This document shows positions 51,032-62,474 of a stretch of 64,000 nt of DNA, in pieces. The position numbers and the translations under genes are program-made. The stretch spans positions 23,163,599 to 23,227,598 of the forward strand of contig NC_088177.1 of assembly GCF_028769735.1 (NCBI RefSeq), read 5' to 3'. The notes beneath the pieces were generated by a model. The model worked only from the letters and a program-made list of their open reading frames with translations. It had not been told where the DNA came from and searched no databases. The number at the start of each line of letters is the position of its first letter. Positions within the stretch are counted from its first letter, which is position 1. The stretch comes from Zonotrichia leucophrys gambelii. Lineage: Eukaryota; Chordata; Aves; Passeriformes; Passerellidae.

Positions 51032-52756
51032 ATTAATAATACAGAGCCAGGACTGGGATGCAAGCTGGCCAATTCATATGCAAGGAGCTGCAGAAAACAG
51101 AATAGTGTGTAATTACATTGTTGTTTTGCATCTCTTCAGTACATGTTATGAATCAATTATGCCTGCTTTTGTGATGCTCCTCTCTTACTCTCCCTCCTCT
51201 TTTATGCCTGAATGTTCTGAAAAGCCTGCTTTGTATTCTGAAGAAGTATTTTTTTACAACAAAGCTTCTTAGTGATTGATCAGGGCCTTTAGAATTGCCT
51301 ACCTTTGCTACATTTAAAAACAAACTTTATTATCTTTAAAAACACCAAGCTGTCCTTTCTTCCCTGAGAAATTCATATTAACACTGCAGCAAATTTTTCA
51401 GCAAGAGGAAGTTTGCATAAAGGCAAAATATTGCATGGTAATTTTAGAGTGGGTTGTTTTTTTTTCTTTTCAAAAATGCTCTTATAACACATTCTTTTTT
51501 TTTAATTATAGTGTTGCCTAAGGAAAAGATTAATGGGGGTTTTTTTTGAAAATAGAATTAAAATAAAAAAGGAAATCTGTTGCTTTGTGCTTCAGGTTTA
51601 TATTACATTGAAAAGCAGAACATGGATAAGCCTTTCTAGTATAATTTCCAGTAGAAATTAGTATTTTGAAATGGTGGAGATGTAGAATATCATCACACTG
51701 GACCACCCCTCTCTTGCAGTTCTTTCAGTACAATTTCAAATGCTATTACTACAGCTAGCACAGCACTAGTCAAGGCTCACATGCTGACACCCGTGGTAAA
51801 GGTGTCCCTAAAAATCTAATCAAATATGATAGGTCACAAAGCCAAATGTCTCTCTGTGATGACTCTAGTATTACCTGAAAGTTGGTCTCCTTCCATTAGT
51901 GCCAAGATCACTAATTCAGCAAACCTGTGATCTGTGATTTGAGGGTGTTTTTTCTGCTGCATGACCAGGCACAAGAGGAGTCATGTTGCAGTGCTTATGA
52001 GTGCCCATTCATAGTGCGAAAAAAAAAGCCTTTGTACTTCATGAAAAATGGGATTCTAAATATAGGGTTGTCTGGCAGCAGAAATTAAAGCTGAATTCAG
52101 CTTAGTTTTACACCTGTGCCAAACTCCATTTACTTAAGTGGAATTATCTTGAACTGGCAGCAGCTTAATGGAAATCAGAACCTGGCCCAGCTGACCAGAT
52201 GCTAAAAGAGCTTTTCTCATTTCTAAGGAAACTGAGTTGTTAGAGCCTTAGAAAAGCTGACTACATCAAACAGAAACAACAAATCTGCTGATCCCTTCTT
52301 TAAAAGGAACACAACGAACTAAAAATGCTCTGTGCTTTTAATGGTGTGTAGGACAATAGCTGGAAATTCAGTAGCATTGTGAACCAATCTGTTAGGGCAC
52401 AACTGAACCACATCACTGTCTAGCAGAAGGAAGCAGGGAAAGAGCAGAAATTCAAACTGCACAGCAGTGAGTACACACACCAAATGGAACTGTTTCTGTG
52501 TTCTTTTACCACTTCTTTCTTCTCTGAATAAAGCCAGAGCAGTTTAGTAAGCAGCAAGCCATACAAACCTGCAACACGTACTTTATGGGAAAAACATCTA
52601 CTAGGAACCGACAGTCCTGCTGGCAGGTACACACAGCTTTCCAACTTTGATACTGCATACTGCTAAGTGTAACTTAATTTATAATGCATACCCTACGGCC
52701 TCCCCGAAGGCTGAGTCTCCCCTCATTTCCTCTCCTTTTATTGGCTTCAGTGCACT

Positions 52757-52771
52757 GTTGCCCATGGCAAC
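52757..52771. promoter_or_regulatory. Perfect palindromic X-box (RFX site), about 4 kb upstream of TTC30
   Basis: GTTGCCCATGGCAAC consists of two perfect inverted half-sites, GTTGCC and GGCAAC, with a three-base spacer, fitting the RFX consensus GTNRCC-N0-3-RGYAAC. RFX factors drive ciliary genes and TTC30 is one, so it may be a distal element of that gene. Binding is inferred from sequence only. Confidence 0.55.
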
Positions 52772-53466
52772 ACCCACTGCCAGGGATGGGGACTCGCAGC
52801 ACCGCAGCCTGACACACAGCTGAAGCCCTAACAATGTCAACCATCAATCAAGTGACTGTTTGTAATTGCCTCCATCTATTTCTCCTGTCTTTTGGTATCT
52901 TTGCCATTGTGGGTCAAAATTCAGAAACTGCTGACTAATGTTATGGTTCTGTTCCTCCATCACAAGGAAGAAAATGAGAGCACAGGGCTTGATCTTATCA
53001 GATTGTTCTCAGGAAAAATGAAGCAACCCTACTGAAACTGGGGGGCCCAGCAGTGCATCTCAGAACAGCATTCAGTCTCTGAAAGTCATTTAGCTCAATC
53101 TTAAAAAAACAACCAACTAAACAAACAAAAACTTGATCTCCTTTTTTTAAGACTTAGCTTAGGAAACAGCAAAACAAAAAAGTGAGAAAAAGATTATTCT
53201 TTGTTGAAGCATGTAGTACATTAAAGAAACGTATTTCAAGTCTATTATATTTTAAGATTGTTGGAAACATTTTTTAGCTACTGCTTATAAACTTGATGAT
53301 CAGAAATTGTATCTGCTTTTTATTATTTCTGATAGGGAAACACTTTCCCAGTATTTCAGTCAGTTCTGCCAAATTCTCTGAGATATGCACAAGAGACATG
53401 ATTGTGTAGGTTATTTAATCTCATTCTCTGTCTTTTACTTGCTTCCCTGCCTGCTGAACAAGGAGA

Positions 53467-53484
53467 GATAAAAAAAAAAAAAAA
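53467..53484 (+). repeat. A-rich simple repeat
   Basis: A short A run followed by interspersed CAAACC/AAAAAAAC sequence to about 53505. It is low-complexity with no associated element recognised. Confidence 0.8.
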
Positions 53485-56439
53485 CAAACCAAAAAAACAC
53501 TAAAACATTGAAATCAGCCTAATTCTGTGAATGCACATAAAACACAGGTCCACAAGAGGCAAGGACAAACCAAGAGAGCTTGTGGAGAACACAGCTGTTA
53601 GCCAGGACAGGGCTGCTTGGCCTTTCCCTTGAGATGCCCAGCACATCAGCAAATGAAAAATCACCATTTCTTTGTCCCAGCTGTAAGTGGAAATCCAGCC
53701 ATGAATGAGGCCTCTAGCATTTACAATTTCAGTGCTGAAATGTGATGGGCACATGGATTGTCCAGAGAACCACCAAGAGGTGCTTCAGGTTGGTTGTGTC
53801 AATGCCTTTTTTTCTAGGTGTCCCACTGACTCCTCCCAACTGCTGTCTGAATTCAGTCAGGTTTCTAGGCCCATGAACTACAGGCCTTAAAGTCTCACAA
53901 GAGCCAGGCAGCAGCCTTGGTTTTGTCACCAGAAAATGCTCAGGTCTTCATCCCCATACTCAAAGGTAGTTCAGACCAAATGGTAATTTCACTTAGGATT
54001 CCCACCTGTGAAACTACTTACCAAAATCACCCTTTCCTCACAAAAAATGAAACCCAAAAGAAAATGTTTAAAAAAACCCACCATAAATGTTCTACCATTG
54101 CAAAGGCTAATCAGGAATGAACTGGACAATCAAATCCTGCTTGATTTTGAGCAGGCTTCTGAACTGCAGGTGCATCTGCCCCACCAGCTGGTGGTGAGTA
54201 ATAAGGGTGGGCTTGTCTCCTGCCCTTCTGCCAAAGCCTTTCATGTGCTCAGCAAGGAGACAAGGATGCCCACTGGGCACAGCCCCAATTTTGGCTTCAC
54301 TCCTGAGGGGGGCATGGGGCAGACAGGCTTTGGTGGAAGAGCTCAGGTCTTGTATGTGCACTCCCTTGGACTAAAGTGCTCCCCTGTAACACGACAATGT
54401 GACCCCACCAGAAAACTGAACACTCTTTGAGGCAAGGAGCACCTGGGGTAGAGGCTCCCCAGTGGTTCACACAGAACCACCGCCCAAGAACAATATGTCC
54501 AAAAGGTGTCTTTAGCCGTAAGTCAAGTAGTGCAACCAGCCAATTCCTTCCTAGCCTGGACCTACAGACAAATCAGAACAGCTTCACAATGTGATGGAGA
54601 TGCAGACTCTGTTTGTCAGGACGTGGTTTTGCTCCTGCTCCGAAGCAGAGCTGCACAAGGTCAGCAGCAGTCGCTCGCTGGGGTTCAAAGTGGCTGCCTC
54701 ATGTGGCAGGCAGGCACAGAACTCCCCACACAGCTCTGTCTCAGCCAGCCCCTAGGATTTGCAGGGCCAGGGGTCCTGCCAAGAAGGTCATTGTGTGTTT
54801 TGTAACCCCAGCATACACAAGTATGTTTCTAGCTCAGGTATTTCTTCAGATGGTGTCCTTAGTACAGCAGCTGCATTTTTCTGGTCTGATGACTTTGCTA
54901 ATTGCACCTCCCTAGAGAGCACTGCAATCTCATAATGTGCCTGTAGTTACCAGCAAAGCCAATACTAGTACTCACAAATTGTTTTTGAAAACTGCAACCA
55001 GCAGTGCCTAATGTAATTTGTAATGTTGAGATTAATTCATTCTCGTGGAAAAACAGGAGTGTTTCAGTACACAGGCCAAATACTTATTTTCCCTTTATAA
55101 AATCAAACCAGTTTTAGTTCCTGATAAGTCATTTGTGCATTGTGTGAAAGTTTAAAACAGGTTTATTTCAAAGATACATAAAACAAACTAACAGGCACTT
55201 CAATGCCTAGAGTGTTATGGGCAAGAAATAGAGAACAAGAAGGTTTTTTTAATGGCTGTTTCAAAGGAAGAGTTTTCAAAGAGTAAAGTCATGGGAATGG
55301 TTTCTAACATAGCAATGAAGTGGGATGTATGAGACGCCCCAGAGATTCCCGTGACTGGAATGTACCACTGTTGGAATACATCCTGTATATTGCTTGTTAC
55401 CTTTTCTTTCTTGGATTACTTTGTATTTAATTATGAATTCTTAAGCATGTAGGCCATTAGATCCTACAATTTTCTGGGGAATATGCGTGTGGGAAACAGC
55501 TGACAAATGCACAGAAATACCATGTGTCTGTTCTAAGGCAAGTGAATCCCAGATACTTGCAAAATGTGTAACTTAAGAGACTTCTGCATTCATTTACTTT
55601 TTTTTTTCATCTTAAAACTGTTACTGTTTTGCTAAGTAGATCAAACTATGCTGGTTCAGCTTTCAAAGCATGCTTTTAAAATTAGCAGCTTGGGTTTACT
55701 TAGGCTTAAAGAAGATAAATAATTTTAACAGCTTACTATGATTTTCTTTTATTATTATTACTTTTCTTTGAAACTTGTTGGTATCAACCAGAGCTGTATC
55801 TATTGATTACTGAATCACATAAATAGAAGATCCTGAGGAGATGCGAGACTCAGTGGCCCAGATGTGATTTTTGACACACAGCCTTGCAGCACGCATTCCT
55901 GGGGGCAAACCAAACTCCTTCCCTGTATGTGCTTGGCATTACTCTGGAATGACCACCAGATCTGCCTAGTGACCCTAAGGGAGCTATTCACATCTACAGT
56001 AACTACACAGATTATACAGTCTGTGCTCTAGAGTATCTCTACATACTCTACTAGTATGGTCAGTAAAAATAACATGGGGGGAAAGAAGTTCTGCCAAAGC
56101 ACTGTTACATTGTTGAATAAAAGTTGGAAGTGATTTTCTCTGGTTTTGAAAGTTGCAGGAAAGGTGTCGGATTGTGCCAAGGTACAACATACTTGCTGCC
56201 ACCTACCAGCCTTAACCAACTTTGGATCTTAAAGGGCTCTAAAGGGGATGTTTCATGTGGGCAAAGCCCAAGACAGAGGTTAAATGGCTCCTGCCCTGGG
56301 CTATGTGTTTAGCTTAGAGCCTGCTTTTACACCACTTACTATTCTAAACTATTACACAGCGTTTAGAAATACAGGAGCTTTTTACTCTTTATTCCTCCCG
56401 GCTGCACGAGATGCCGAAATGAGGAAAACATTCTGGCGC

Positions 56440-57620
56440 AGGCAGCGACTTCAGGAGGCCCCAGCTCTTTGCGGCAGTTCGGAATCGGCACTGAACACGC
56501 GGTGTCAGCGCTCGGGACAGGGGCGCAGGGAGGGGAGCAGAGGAGGGCGGGCGGCGGCAGAGGACGCGGCTCCGCTGCCGGCACCAGCTCCCAGTGGCGG
56601 CAGGGCGGCCGGTCAGGCCCGGGCAGGGCAATCGCCGCCACTCGGCACCGCCCGCGCCGCCGCTTCCGGGGCACCGCCTGCCTGCACGGGAGCGCTTCCG
56701 CCCCGCCGGCGCCGTTGCCATGGCAGCGATGGCGCCGCTTCCGCCGCCGCCGAGGCAGCGCTGGGGCCGGCCATGGAGGCCGCGCCGGTGCCCGAGGGGC
56801 AGCATACCGCCGTGGTGTACGGGCTCATCGCCAGCGGGCGCTTCGCGGAGGCGGTGTCGCTGCTGAACCGCGGGCTGCAGAAGAGCTGCCGCTCCCGGGG
56901 CTGCCTCTCGCTGCTGGGCTACTGCCACTACCAGCTGCAGGAGTTCGCGGCGGCGGCCGAGTGCTACGAGCAGCTGGTGGCGCTGCACCCGCAGCTGCTC
57001 CCGTACCGCCTGTGCCACGCGCAGGCCCTCTACAAGGCCGGGCTGTTCGCCGAGGCCCTGCGCGTCGCCAGCCCGCTGCTGGACGTGCCCGCCTTCCACC
57101 GCCGGGCCCTGCGCCTGCAGGCCGCCGTCCACTACGCCCAGGGCGACCTCCCGGCGGCACAGAGCCTGGTGGAGGAGGAGCTCGCCGCCGCTGCTGATGG
57201 CGGCTCCGGAGCGGCCGAGGACCCGTCAGAGCGGGCCGATGCCGAGGTCAACCTGGGCTGCCTGCTGTACCGGCAGGGCCGGCACGAAGAGGCCAGCGGC
57301 AAGTTTGCCAGCGCCATGCAAGTGCTGGGCTACTGCCCGGAGCTGTCCTACAACATGGCGCTGTGCTCCTACGCGGCCAAGCAGTACCACGCTGCCCTCA
57401 AGTACATATCCGACATCATCAAGCGCGGCATCCACCAGCACCCGGAGCTCAACGTGGGCATGACCACCGAGGGCATCGACGTGCGCAGCGTGGGCAACAC
57501 GCTGCTCCTGCACCGCACGGCCCTGGTGGAGGCCTTCAACCTCAAGGCGGCCATCGAGTACCAGCTGCGCAACGTGCGGGCGGCGCAGGAGGCGCTCACG
57601 GATATGCCACCGAGGGCCGA
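56440..57620. promoter_or_regulatory. CpG island spanning the TTC30 promoter and 5' coding region
   Basis: CpG-dense, GC-rich sequence starts about 330 bp before the TTC30 ATG and continues through roughly the first 280 codons. ETS-like CTTCCGG/CTTCCGC and GC-box-like stretches occur before the ATG, and no TATA box is evident. This is typical of a housekeeping or ciliary promoter. The boundaries are by eye. Confidence 0.85.
56714..56727. promoter_or_regulatory. Proximal X-box (RFX site) of TTC30
   Basis: GTTGCCATGGCAGC matches the palindromic X-box GTTGCCATGGCAAC at 13 of 14 positions and ends 45 bases before the TTC30 start codon. X-boxes bound by RFX factors sit in the core promoters of intraflagellar transport genes from nematodes to vertebrates. 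The site contains an out-of-frame ATG at 56720, so transcription more likely starts downstream of it. Confidence 0.6.
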
Positions 57621-58773
57621 GGAGGAGCTGGATCCCGTCACGCTGCACAACCAGGCACTCATGAACATGGACAGCCAGCCCACTGATGGGTTTGGGAAGC
57701 TGCAGTTTCTTCTCCTGCAGAACCCATGTCCGCCAGAAACTTTTGGTAACTTGCTGCTTCTCTATTGCAAGCATCAATACTATGACCTGGCAGCTGATGT
57801 GCTGGCAGAGAATGCCCATCTGACGTACAAACTGCTCACACCTTATCTGTACAACTTCTTGGATGCCATTATTACTTGTCAAACTGCCCCTGAGGAGGCT
57901 TTCCACAAGCTAGATGACTCAGCAGGAACAATGACTGAACAGCTGAGAAAACTCACAAAACAGGTACAAGAAGCTAGGCAAAATTGGGATGATGAAGCTC
58001 TAAAAAAGGCAATTAATGAATATGATGAGATTCTGGATAAATATATACCTGTCTTGATGGCCCAGGCAAAGATTTACTGGGACATGAAGAACTACACAAT
58101 GGTAGAAAAGATCTTCCACAAATCAGTGGAGTTCTGCAAGGAACACGAGGTGTGGAAGCTCAATGTGGCTCACGTGCTCTTCATGCAGGAGAACAAGTAT
58201 AAAGAGGCTATTAGCTTCTATGAGCCAATAGTTAAAAAGCACTACGACAACATTCTCGATGTCAGTGCCATTGTGTTAGCAAACCTCTGTGTTTCCTACA
58301 TCCTGACAAGCCAGAATGAGGATGCAGAGGAACTAATGAGGAAGATTGAGAAGGCAGAAGAGCAGCTGTCTTATGAATACCCTGATAAAAACACCTACCA
58401 TCTTTGCATTGTCAATCTAGTCATTGGTACCCTGTACTGTGTGAAGGGAAACTACGACTTTGGTATTTCAAGGATCATTAAAAGCCTGGAGCCCTATAAC
58501 AAAAAGCTGAGCACAGACACGTGGTACTACGCTAAGCGGTGTTTCCTGTCCTTGCTGGAGAACATGTCCAAGCACATGATCATGCTGCGGGACAGCGCCA
58601 TCCAGGAGTGCCTGCAGTTTCTGAAGCAGTGTGAACAGTATGGAAGAAACATCCCAGCTGTCATTGAGCAACCTCTGGAAGACAGTGGGATGCACAATGG
58701 GAAAAACACAGTCACCTATGAAGCCAGGCTTTTGAGGGCACTGATGTATAAGATCACTGGGTGGGCTGAGTAA
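56773..58773 (+). CDS. TTC30A: TTC30/IFT70, intraflagellar transport B subunit (intronless)
   Basis: A 666-residue tetratricopeptide-repeat protein, the usual length for IFT70 (human TTC30A and TTC30B are about 665). It belongs to the IFT-B complex, which carries cargo along the ciliary axoneme, and in model organisms it is needed for tubulin polyglutamylation and OSM-3/KIF17 motility. TPR-like helices begin at about residue 11 (HTAVVYGLI, RFAEAVSLLNRG, LQEFAAAAECYEQL). A low-complexity linker lies at 137-155. The conserved core GMTTEGIDVRSVGNTLLLH and the C-terminal VWKLNVAHVLFMQENKYKEA block are present. The ATG at 56773 has a strong context (CGGCCATGG) and matches the family's N-terminus; the frame stays open upstream, but that extension is translated CpG-island 5' sequence. 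No stops or frameshifts. Only one copy is seen, so A versus B cannot be assigned. Confidence 0.95.
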   Translation: MEAAPVPEGQHTAVVYGLIASGRFAEAVSLLNRGLQKSCRSRGCLSLLGYCHYQLQEFAAAAECYEQLVALHPQLLPYRLCHAQALYKAGLFAEALRVASPLLDVPAFHRRALRLQAAVHYAQGDLPAAQSLVEEELAAAADGGSGAAEDPSERADAEVNLGCLLYRQGRHEEASGKFASAMQVLGYCPELSYNMALCSYAAKQYHAALKYISDIIKRGIHQHPELNVGMTTEGIDVRSVGNTLLLHRTALVEAFNLKAAIEYQLRNVRAAQEALTDMPPRAEEELDPVTLHNQALMNMDSQPTDGFGKLQFLLLQNPCPPETFGNLLLLYCKHQYYDLAADVLAENAHLTYKLLTPYLYNFLDAIITCQTAPEEAFHKLDDSAGTMTEQLRKLTKQVQEARQNWDDEALKKAINEYDEILDKYIPVLMAQAKIYWDMKNYTMVEKIFHKSVEFCKEHEVWKLNVAHVLFMQENKYKEAISFYEPIVKKHYDNILDVSAIVLANLCVSYILTSQNEDAEELMRKIEKAEEQLSYEYPDKNTYHLCIVNLVIGTLYCVKGNYDFGISRIIKSLEPYNKKLSTDTWYYAKRCFLSLLENMSKHMIMLRDSAIQECLQFLKQCEQYGRNIPAVIEQPLEDSGMHNGKNTVTYEARLLRALMYKITGWAE

Positions 58774-61590
58774 ATGTTGTTATCATACAGCAGAAATGAG
58801 AACTTTGTTCTTTTCTTGTGCTTGTGAGGTAATGCTAACCCTCACAAAAATCTCTAAGGATTTTTTGCTGTATTTTAACAATGTTCAGTAGAAAATAGAA
58901 TATTTTCATGAAATTAAGCTGTACCAGATAATTAGGAGCATTCTCAGTAACCAGTCACATTAAATACAACATAAGATGTGTTGACCAAGAATGTCATTAT
59001 GGAAATACCACAGAGTTTTCACCCATAAGATACTCTATCCTTCTTAATACTTTATCCTTCTTAAAATTAGAGCAAGTTTCTTTTCATTGGTTGACATTTG
59101 AAAAAACTTGTTATCTGTCTCTTCTAGGACAGAATTTGAAGAAGCTGTTGTTTTAATTCTCTAATTTGTGTCTATGTGTGAAACATTTCTTTCTTCTGCT
59201 TTTTGTAAGGTATTTTTAATGTTGCAGATCACGTCAGTAGTCTATTTAAACACAAGAAATGGCTTTATATTAAAAAATCAGTTCTACAAACACAAACATT
59301 TCCTTTTGCTGACTCATTAATAATGCATGAGTGTTCTAGCAAATTCTATAACTAATACAGGGACCAGGAATGAAGCCTTCCAAGAAGGCTCTATTAGGAT
59401 GATACCTCAGTGTAGATCTACCTTTGAAATAAAATTTGTTATGACAACTGGCTTGAGAGATACTGCTCAGTGCTGCCCTCAGAGTCCCAGTGCCCACACC
59501 ATCTGGGTGGCAGCTGTTGCCCTGAAAACCTGTTCAGTAACAAGGGCTTAGTAATTCAGTCCTCTGTGTGCAGCCCCTCCAATCCAAATACTATTCTTAA
59601 AACAGTCTCTGGTAAGAGACCTGTGAATGTGAAATTATATTCTTCAAGAAAAACCCATTGTAACTTCCATTTCATGCAAGGCTTACAGCGTGTACCCTTG
59701 GGTGGAAGAAATCTGCTTCTCTTTCCTTCTTGTGTTACACTCTTCCTGCACCTCTCAACACTTCTCCAAAACCCTGTTTATTTGCTTAATTTCTTTACTT
59801 GGCATTTCCTTCACCCTGGCATCAGTGAGTGTATTTTCTCAACAGTCTTCCCATCCCTTTTCAAACACATGTGTTCAACAGTGTGAACACATGTGAAGTG
59901 TGACCAAAATGCTTTCCAGTGCTTTTATGCAGTCTGCTTCTCTGCTCCATGGCTCCTCTCCTTTTTGTGTATTCTGCCCTTTGAAGCAATGTGTGAGTTG
60001 AAGTTTTTAAAATAAGGATCAAAAATCTTTGGCTTTAACTCACTTGCTTACCTTTGATACTGGCTCCCTGAAGAGCTGTCCTGAGGGGATATTTGAATCA
60101 GTCTGCATGTCCCTCAGAATCCAGTTTCTGTGTCCCAGTTTACCTGAGAAGAAAGAGAACAGCATTTTTGAAGTTTTGAAGCTATTATAAAGGAATACAA
60201 TAATTAATCCTTCCAGAGAGTTAATGTATGTAGGAACTGCACAGTCCTACAGCCATTTCAACACAGAGAAAGTCAACTCTTGTCTGCTGGGGGAGAAACC
60301 TGTCAGGGCTGAGCAGTAAATTAAAATAAAATTTAACAGTGTTAAGAATGGAAAAATGTTCTAGAGAGACTAGAGAGCAGGCAGGAGATGCAGCAAGGTG
60401 TCCTAGAGAGGCCTCCATAGCTCATCACTAGGCCATTAAGCCCTGATTACTGTGATATTAAATATTTCCCACAACTGTTTCCCCATGGGGAGGAGACCTG
60501 TGATTTCAAATTTTGTTCACCTCCATGAAGCACAGCAGCAGGCTGTAAAGCATGTCTCTAATTTACAGTGCAATTGTATTATATATTATGCAGCATAAAC
60601 AGCATGACCTTTAAAAAAAAGTTTTTAAAAAGTCACACCACATAATAGTGTCTGAAGTGCACTAATAGGCAATGCCCTTTATTTAATATTCATTGTATGT
60701 TTTCTGTAAAAGTCACTGGACATTAAAAAAAATTCACTTTGCAGATTCGTGCCCCTGCAAATGCTGAATGCCCTCTAATGGAGGACATGCTCTTGGTTTC
60801 CCATCTAGCCAGAGTGTGGCTTTCATGAGGGCGCTGGTGCCAGGCTTTGCAGCCCCAGGTGCCTCATCGCTTGCTTGCCTCCCGTGCCCACAGGCTGCAC
60901 TGCGAGTGGGCAGCGCAGCTGTGGCACCGGCTCTGGCACACGCTGCCTGCTGCAGCCAAGGCACCGCCCCGCAGGCTGGCCAGGGACATGAGCCACGCTC
61001 CCAAAAAAGTCCCACAGTCCCCAAAAAAGGCTGTGGAGTTCTGCAAGCTGTGGCTGTTTTAGAAGATACGGCTAGAGGGCAGTCGGCATGCCTGGAATTT
61101 GCTTCATCCTGTTACATCACAACAGTGCCAAGAGCAGCATTTTTCCTGTTCTTCCCTTTTCCTGCTGTTTTTATGTGCTTTTCTTCAGGGAGTATGCTGT
61201 GCCCACAGACAACCCAGCGCTTCTGAGCAGGTTGGGTGATGCTGAACACAAGGACCTCAAAGTGGAGAGGCCTCTGCTGCAGAAAGAAGAGGGAGAAGTG
61301 ACAGAGCTGAGGTACAACAGGAGGAGGAGGCCTGGGACAGCACTTCCTCCTCTGCTGCATCGAGAGATGCTCTGCATGGAGTCTCCTCTGCATTCCAGCA
61401 GTATTTGCCACCCTGTCCACCATGGCCTCTTCCTCAGCAGCAGCACCCAACCTTTCCATGGCAGTGACAGGCTGGGGCAGACGCCTCACCCTCGTTTTGT
61501 CCTGGAGAGCTGCCTGCCCACACGCTCTGTGCCCAGAACTGGGGCCTGTGCTCATGTGGATGACGTCTTTGCAGTGCAGGACTGTTGCTT
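58774..61590. other. TTC30 3' UTR and downstream intergenic DNA
   Basis: The first several hundred bases are probably TTC30 3' UTR. From about 60730 to 61650 the sequence becomes GC-richer and has overlapping open frames on both strands (for example 60768-61226 +, 61088-61648 +, 61112-61627 -). None resembles a protein I know, and they occlude each other. No repeat family was recognised. Confidence 0.7.
59428..59433 (+). terminator. Candidate TTC30 poly(A) signal (AATAAA)
   Basis: The first canonical AATAAA after the TTC30 stop codon, 655 bp downstream. A weaker ATTAAA lies at 58959-58964 and could be used instead. Confidence 0.4.
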
Positions 61591-61610
61591 CCTCCAGTGG
61601 CAAGCACATG

Positions 61611-61616
61611 TTTATT
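61611..61616 (-). terminator. Candidate minus-strand poly(A) signal
   Basis: Read on the minus strand this is GCAATAAAC. Further AATAAA hexamers on the same strand lie near 61670 and at 61758-61763. A minus-strand gene ending here would be convergent with TTC30, as AGPS is in mammals. No coding exon of such a gene was found in the window. Confidence 0.25.
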
Positions 61617-62474
61617 GCATCTCCCACTGCAGAGCACTTTGGTCATGAAAAATATATAAATGTTACAACCACTTTTATTACCATCTTTATACCACATTTA
61701 ATGTTATCACTATGTGACTTACACACAAAATACATTTTTAAAGGAAAGCATATACATTTTTATTTACAGAGGAAGGAATACAGCAAGTAACTGTTTATGC
61801 TCCCTATACATATAGTAAAATCTGCCTAAATTAATGCCTTAAAGCCAGCAGAGTCCTTTTGTTCCAAAAAACTATCAAAAACACTACCCAGAAACATCTG
61901 ACCATATTTACAGGGCCTGCAATGGGCAAACAGCTGCAGATAAGCTCAGATTCCTAAGTATGAGCCTCTGTTGGTTTGGGGTTTTTTTTAATTACTATTG
62001 GGAGCAAGGGGAAAGAAGCCCTCTGTTGCAGCATCAGTGTTTGAAAGGTGAGCAGCACAAGATGCTTTCCACGTACATCACCACCATACCAGAATTTTAT
62101 TTTCACTAATAGCCTCTTTTGCACCTTGTCCTTACAGGTCATCTTGTGAAATGTCCTTGTCCTCAAGACTTGCCAGGGCTTGACACCCATGTTGCAGGTG
62201 ACAAACTGTGCTGTACTGCAGTGGACACATCTTTTTGTACAATTACCTCTGCAGTAATCACAGCACACAGCGTACAAGCAGAGGCCTCAGACCAACGTTC
62301 TGACAGCAGCCCATGTGCACTGGCAGGAGCAGGAGAGGCACAGAGGGCCTGAGATACAGGTTACTTCATGACGCTTGGTGCTCAAATCTCCATCAAATGT
62401 CTGCTGACACCATCAGCACAACACAGGTAGTGAATGCCAGGGACCTTGTGATGAGCTCCACAGTCAGAGCTGAT

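Larger units (their letters stand above)
50714..56713. other. Intergenic region between PDE11A and TTC30, about 6 kb
   Basis: Begins with the presumed PDE11A 3' UTR. It contains an A-rich repeat, a palindromic X-box at 52757-52771 within a slightly GC-richer patch (about 52690-52830), and chance reading frames at 54008-54430 and 54506-54915. GC content rises steeply from about 56430 into the TTC30 CpG island. No gene was recognised. Confidence 0.8.

Noticed and set aside
54008..54915. Overlapping frames of 99-140 codons between PDE11A and TTC30
   Set aside because: No family resemblance, no splice or promoter context, and the frames overlap one another.
56284..56772. N-terminal extension of the IFT70 frame by 163 codons
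   Set aside because: The extension is translated CpG-island sequence rich in Ala, Gly and Arg, does not resemble IFT70, and the ATG at 56773 gives the family's normal length and start.
61030..61070. Fifteen-base match (GTGGAGTTCTGCAAG) to the TTC30 coding sequence, as a hint of a TTC30 pseudogene
   Set aside because: The similarity stops on both sides and neighbouring translations do not follow the TTC30 order, so it is probably chance.
61954..62277. Cysteine-rich minus-strand frame of 107 codons, zinc-binding-like
   Set aside because: Cysteine spacing fits no family I recognise, including piggyBac transposase tails, and no flanking exon signals or inverted repeats were seen.
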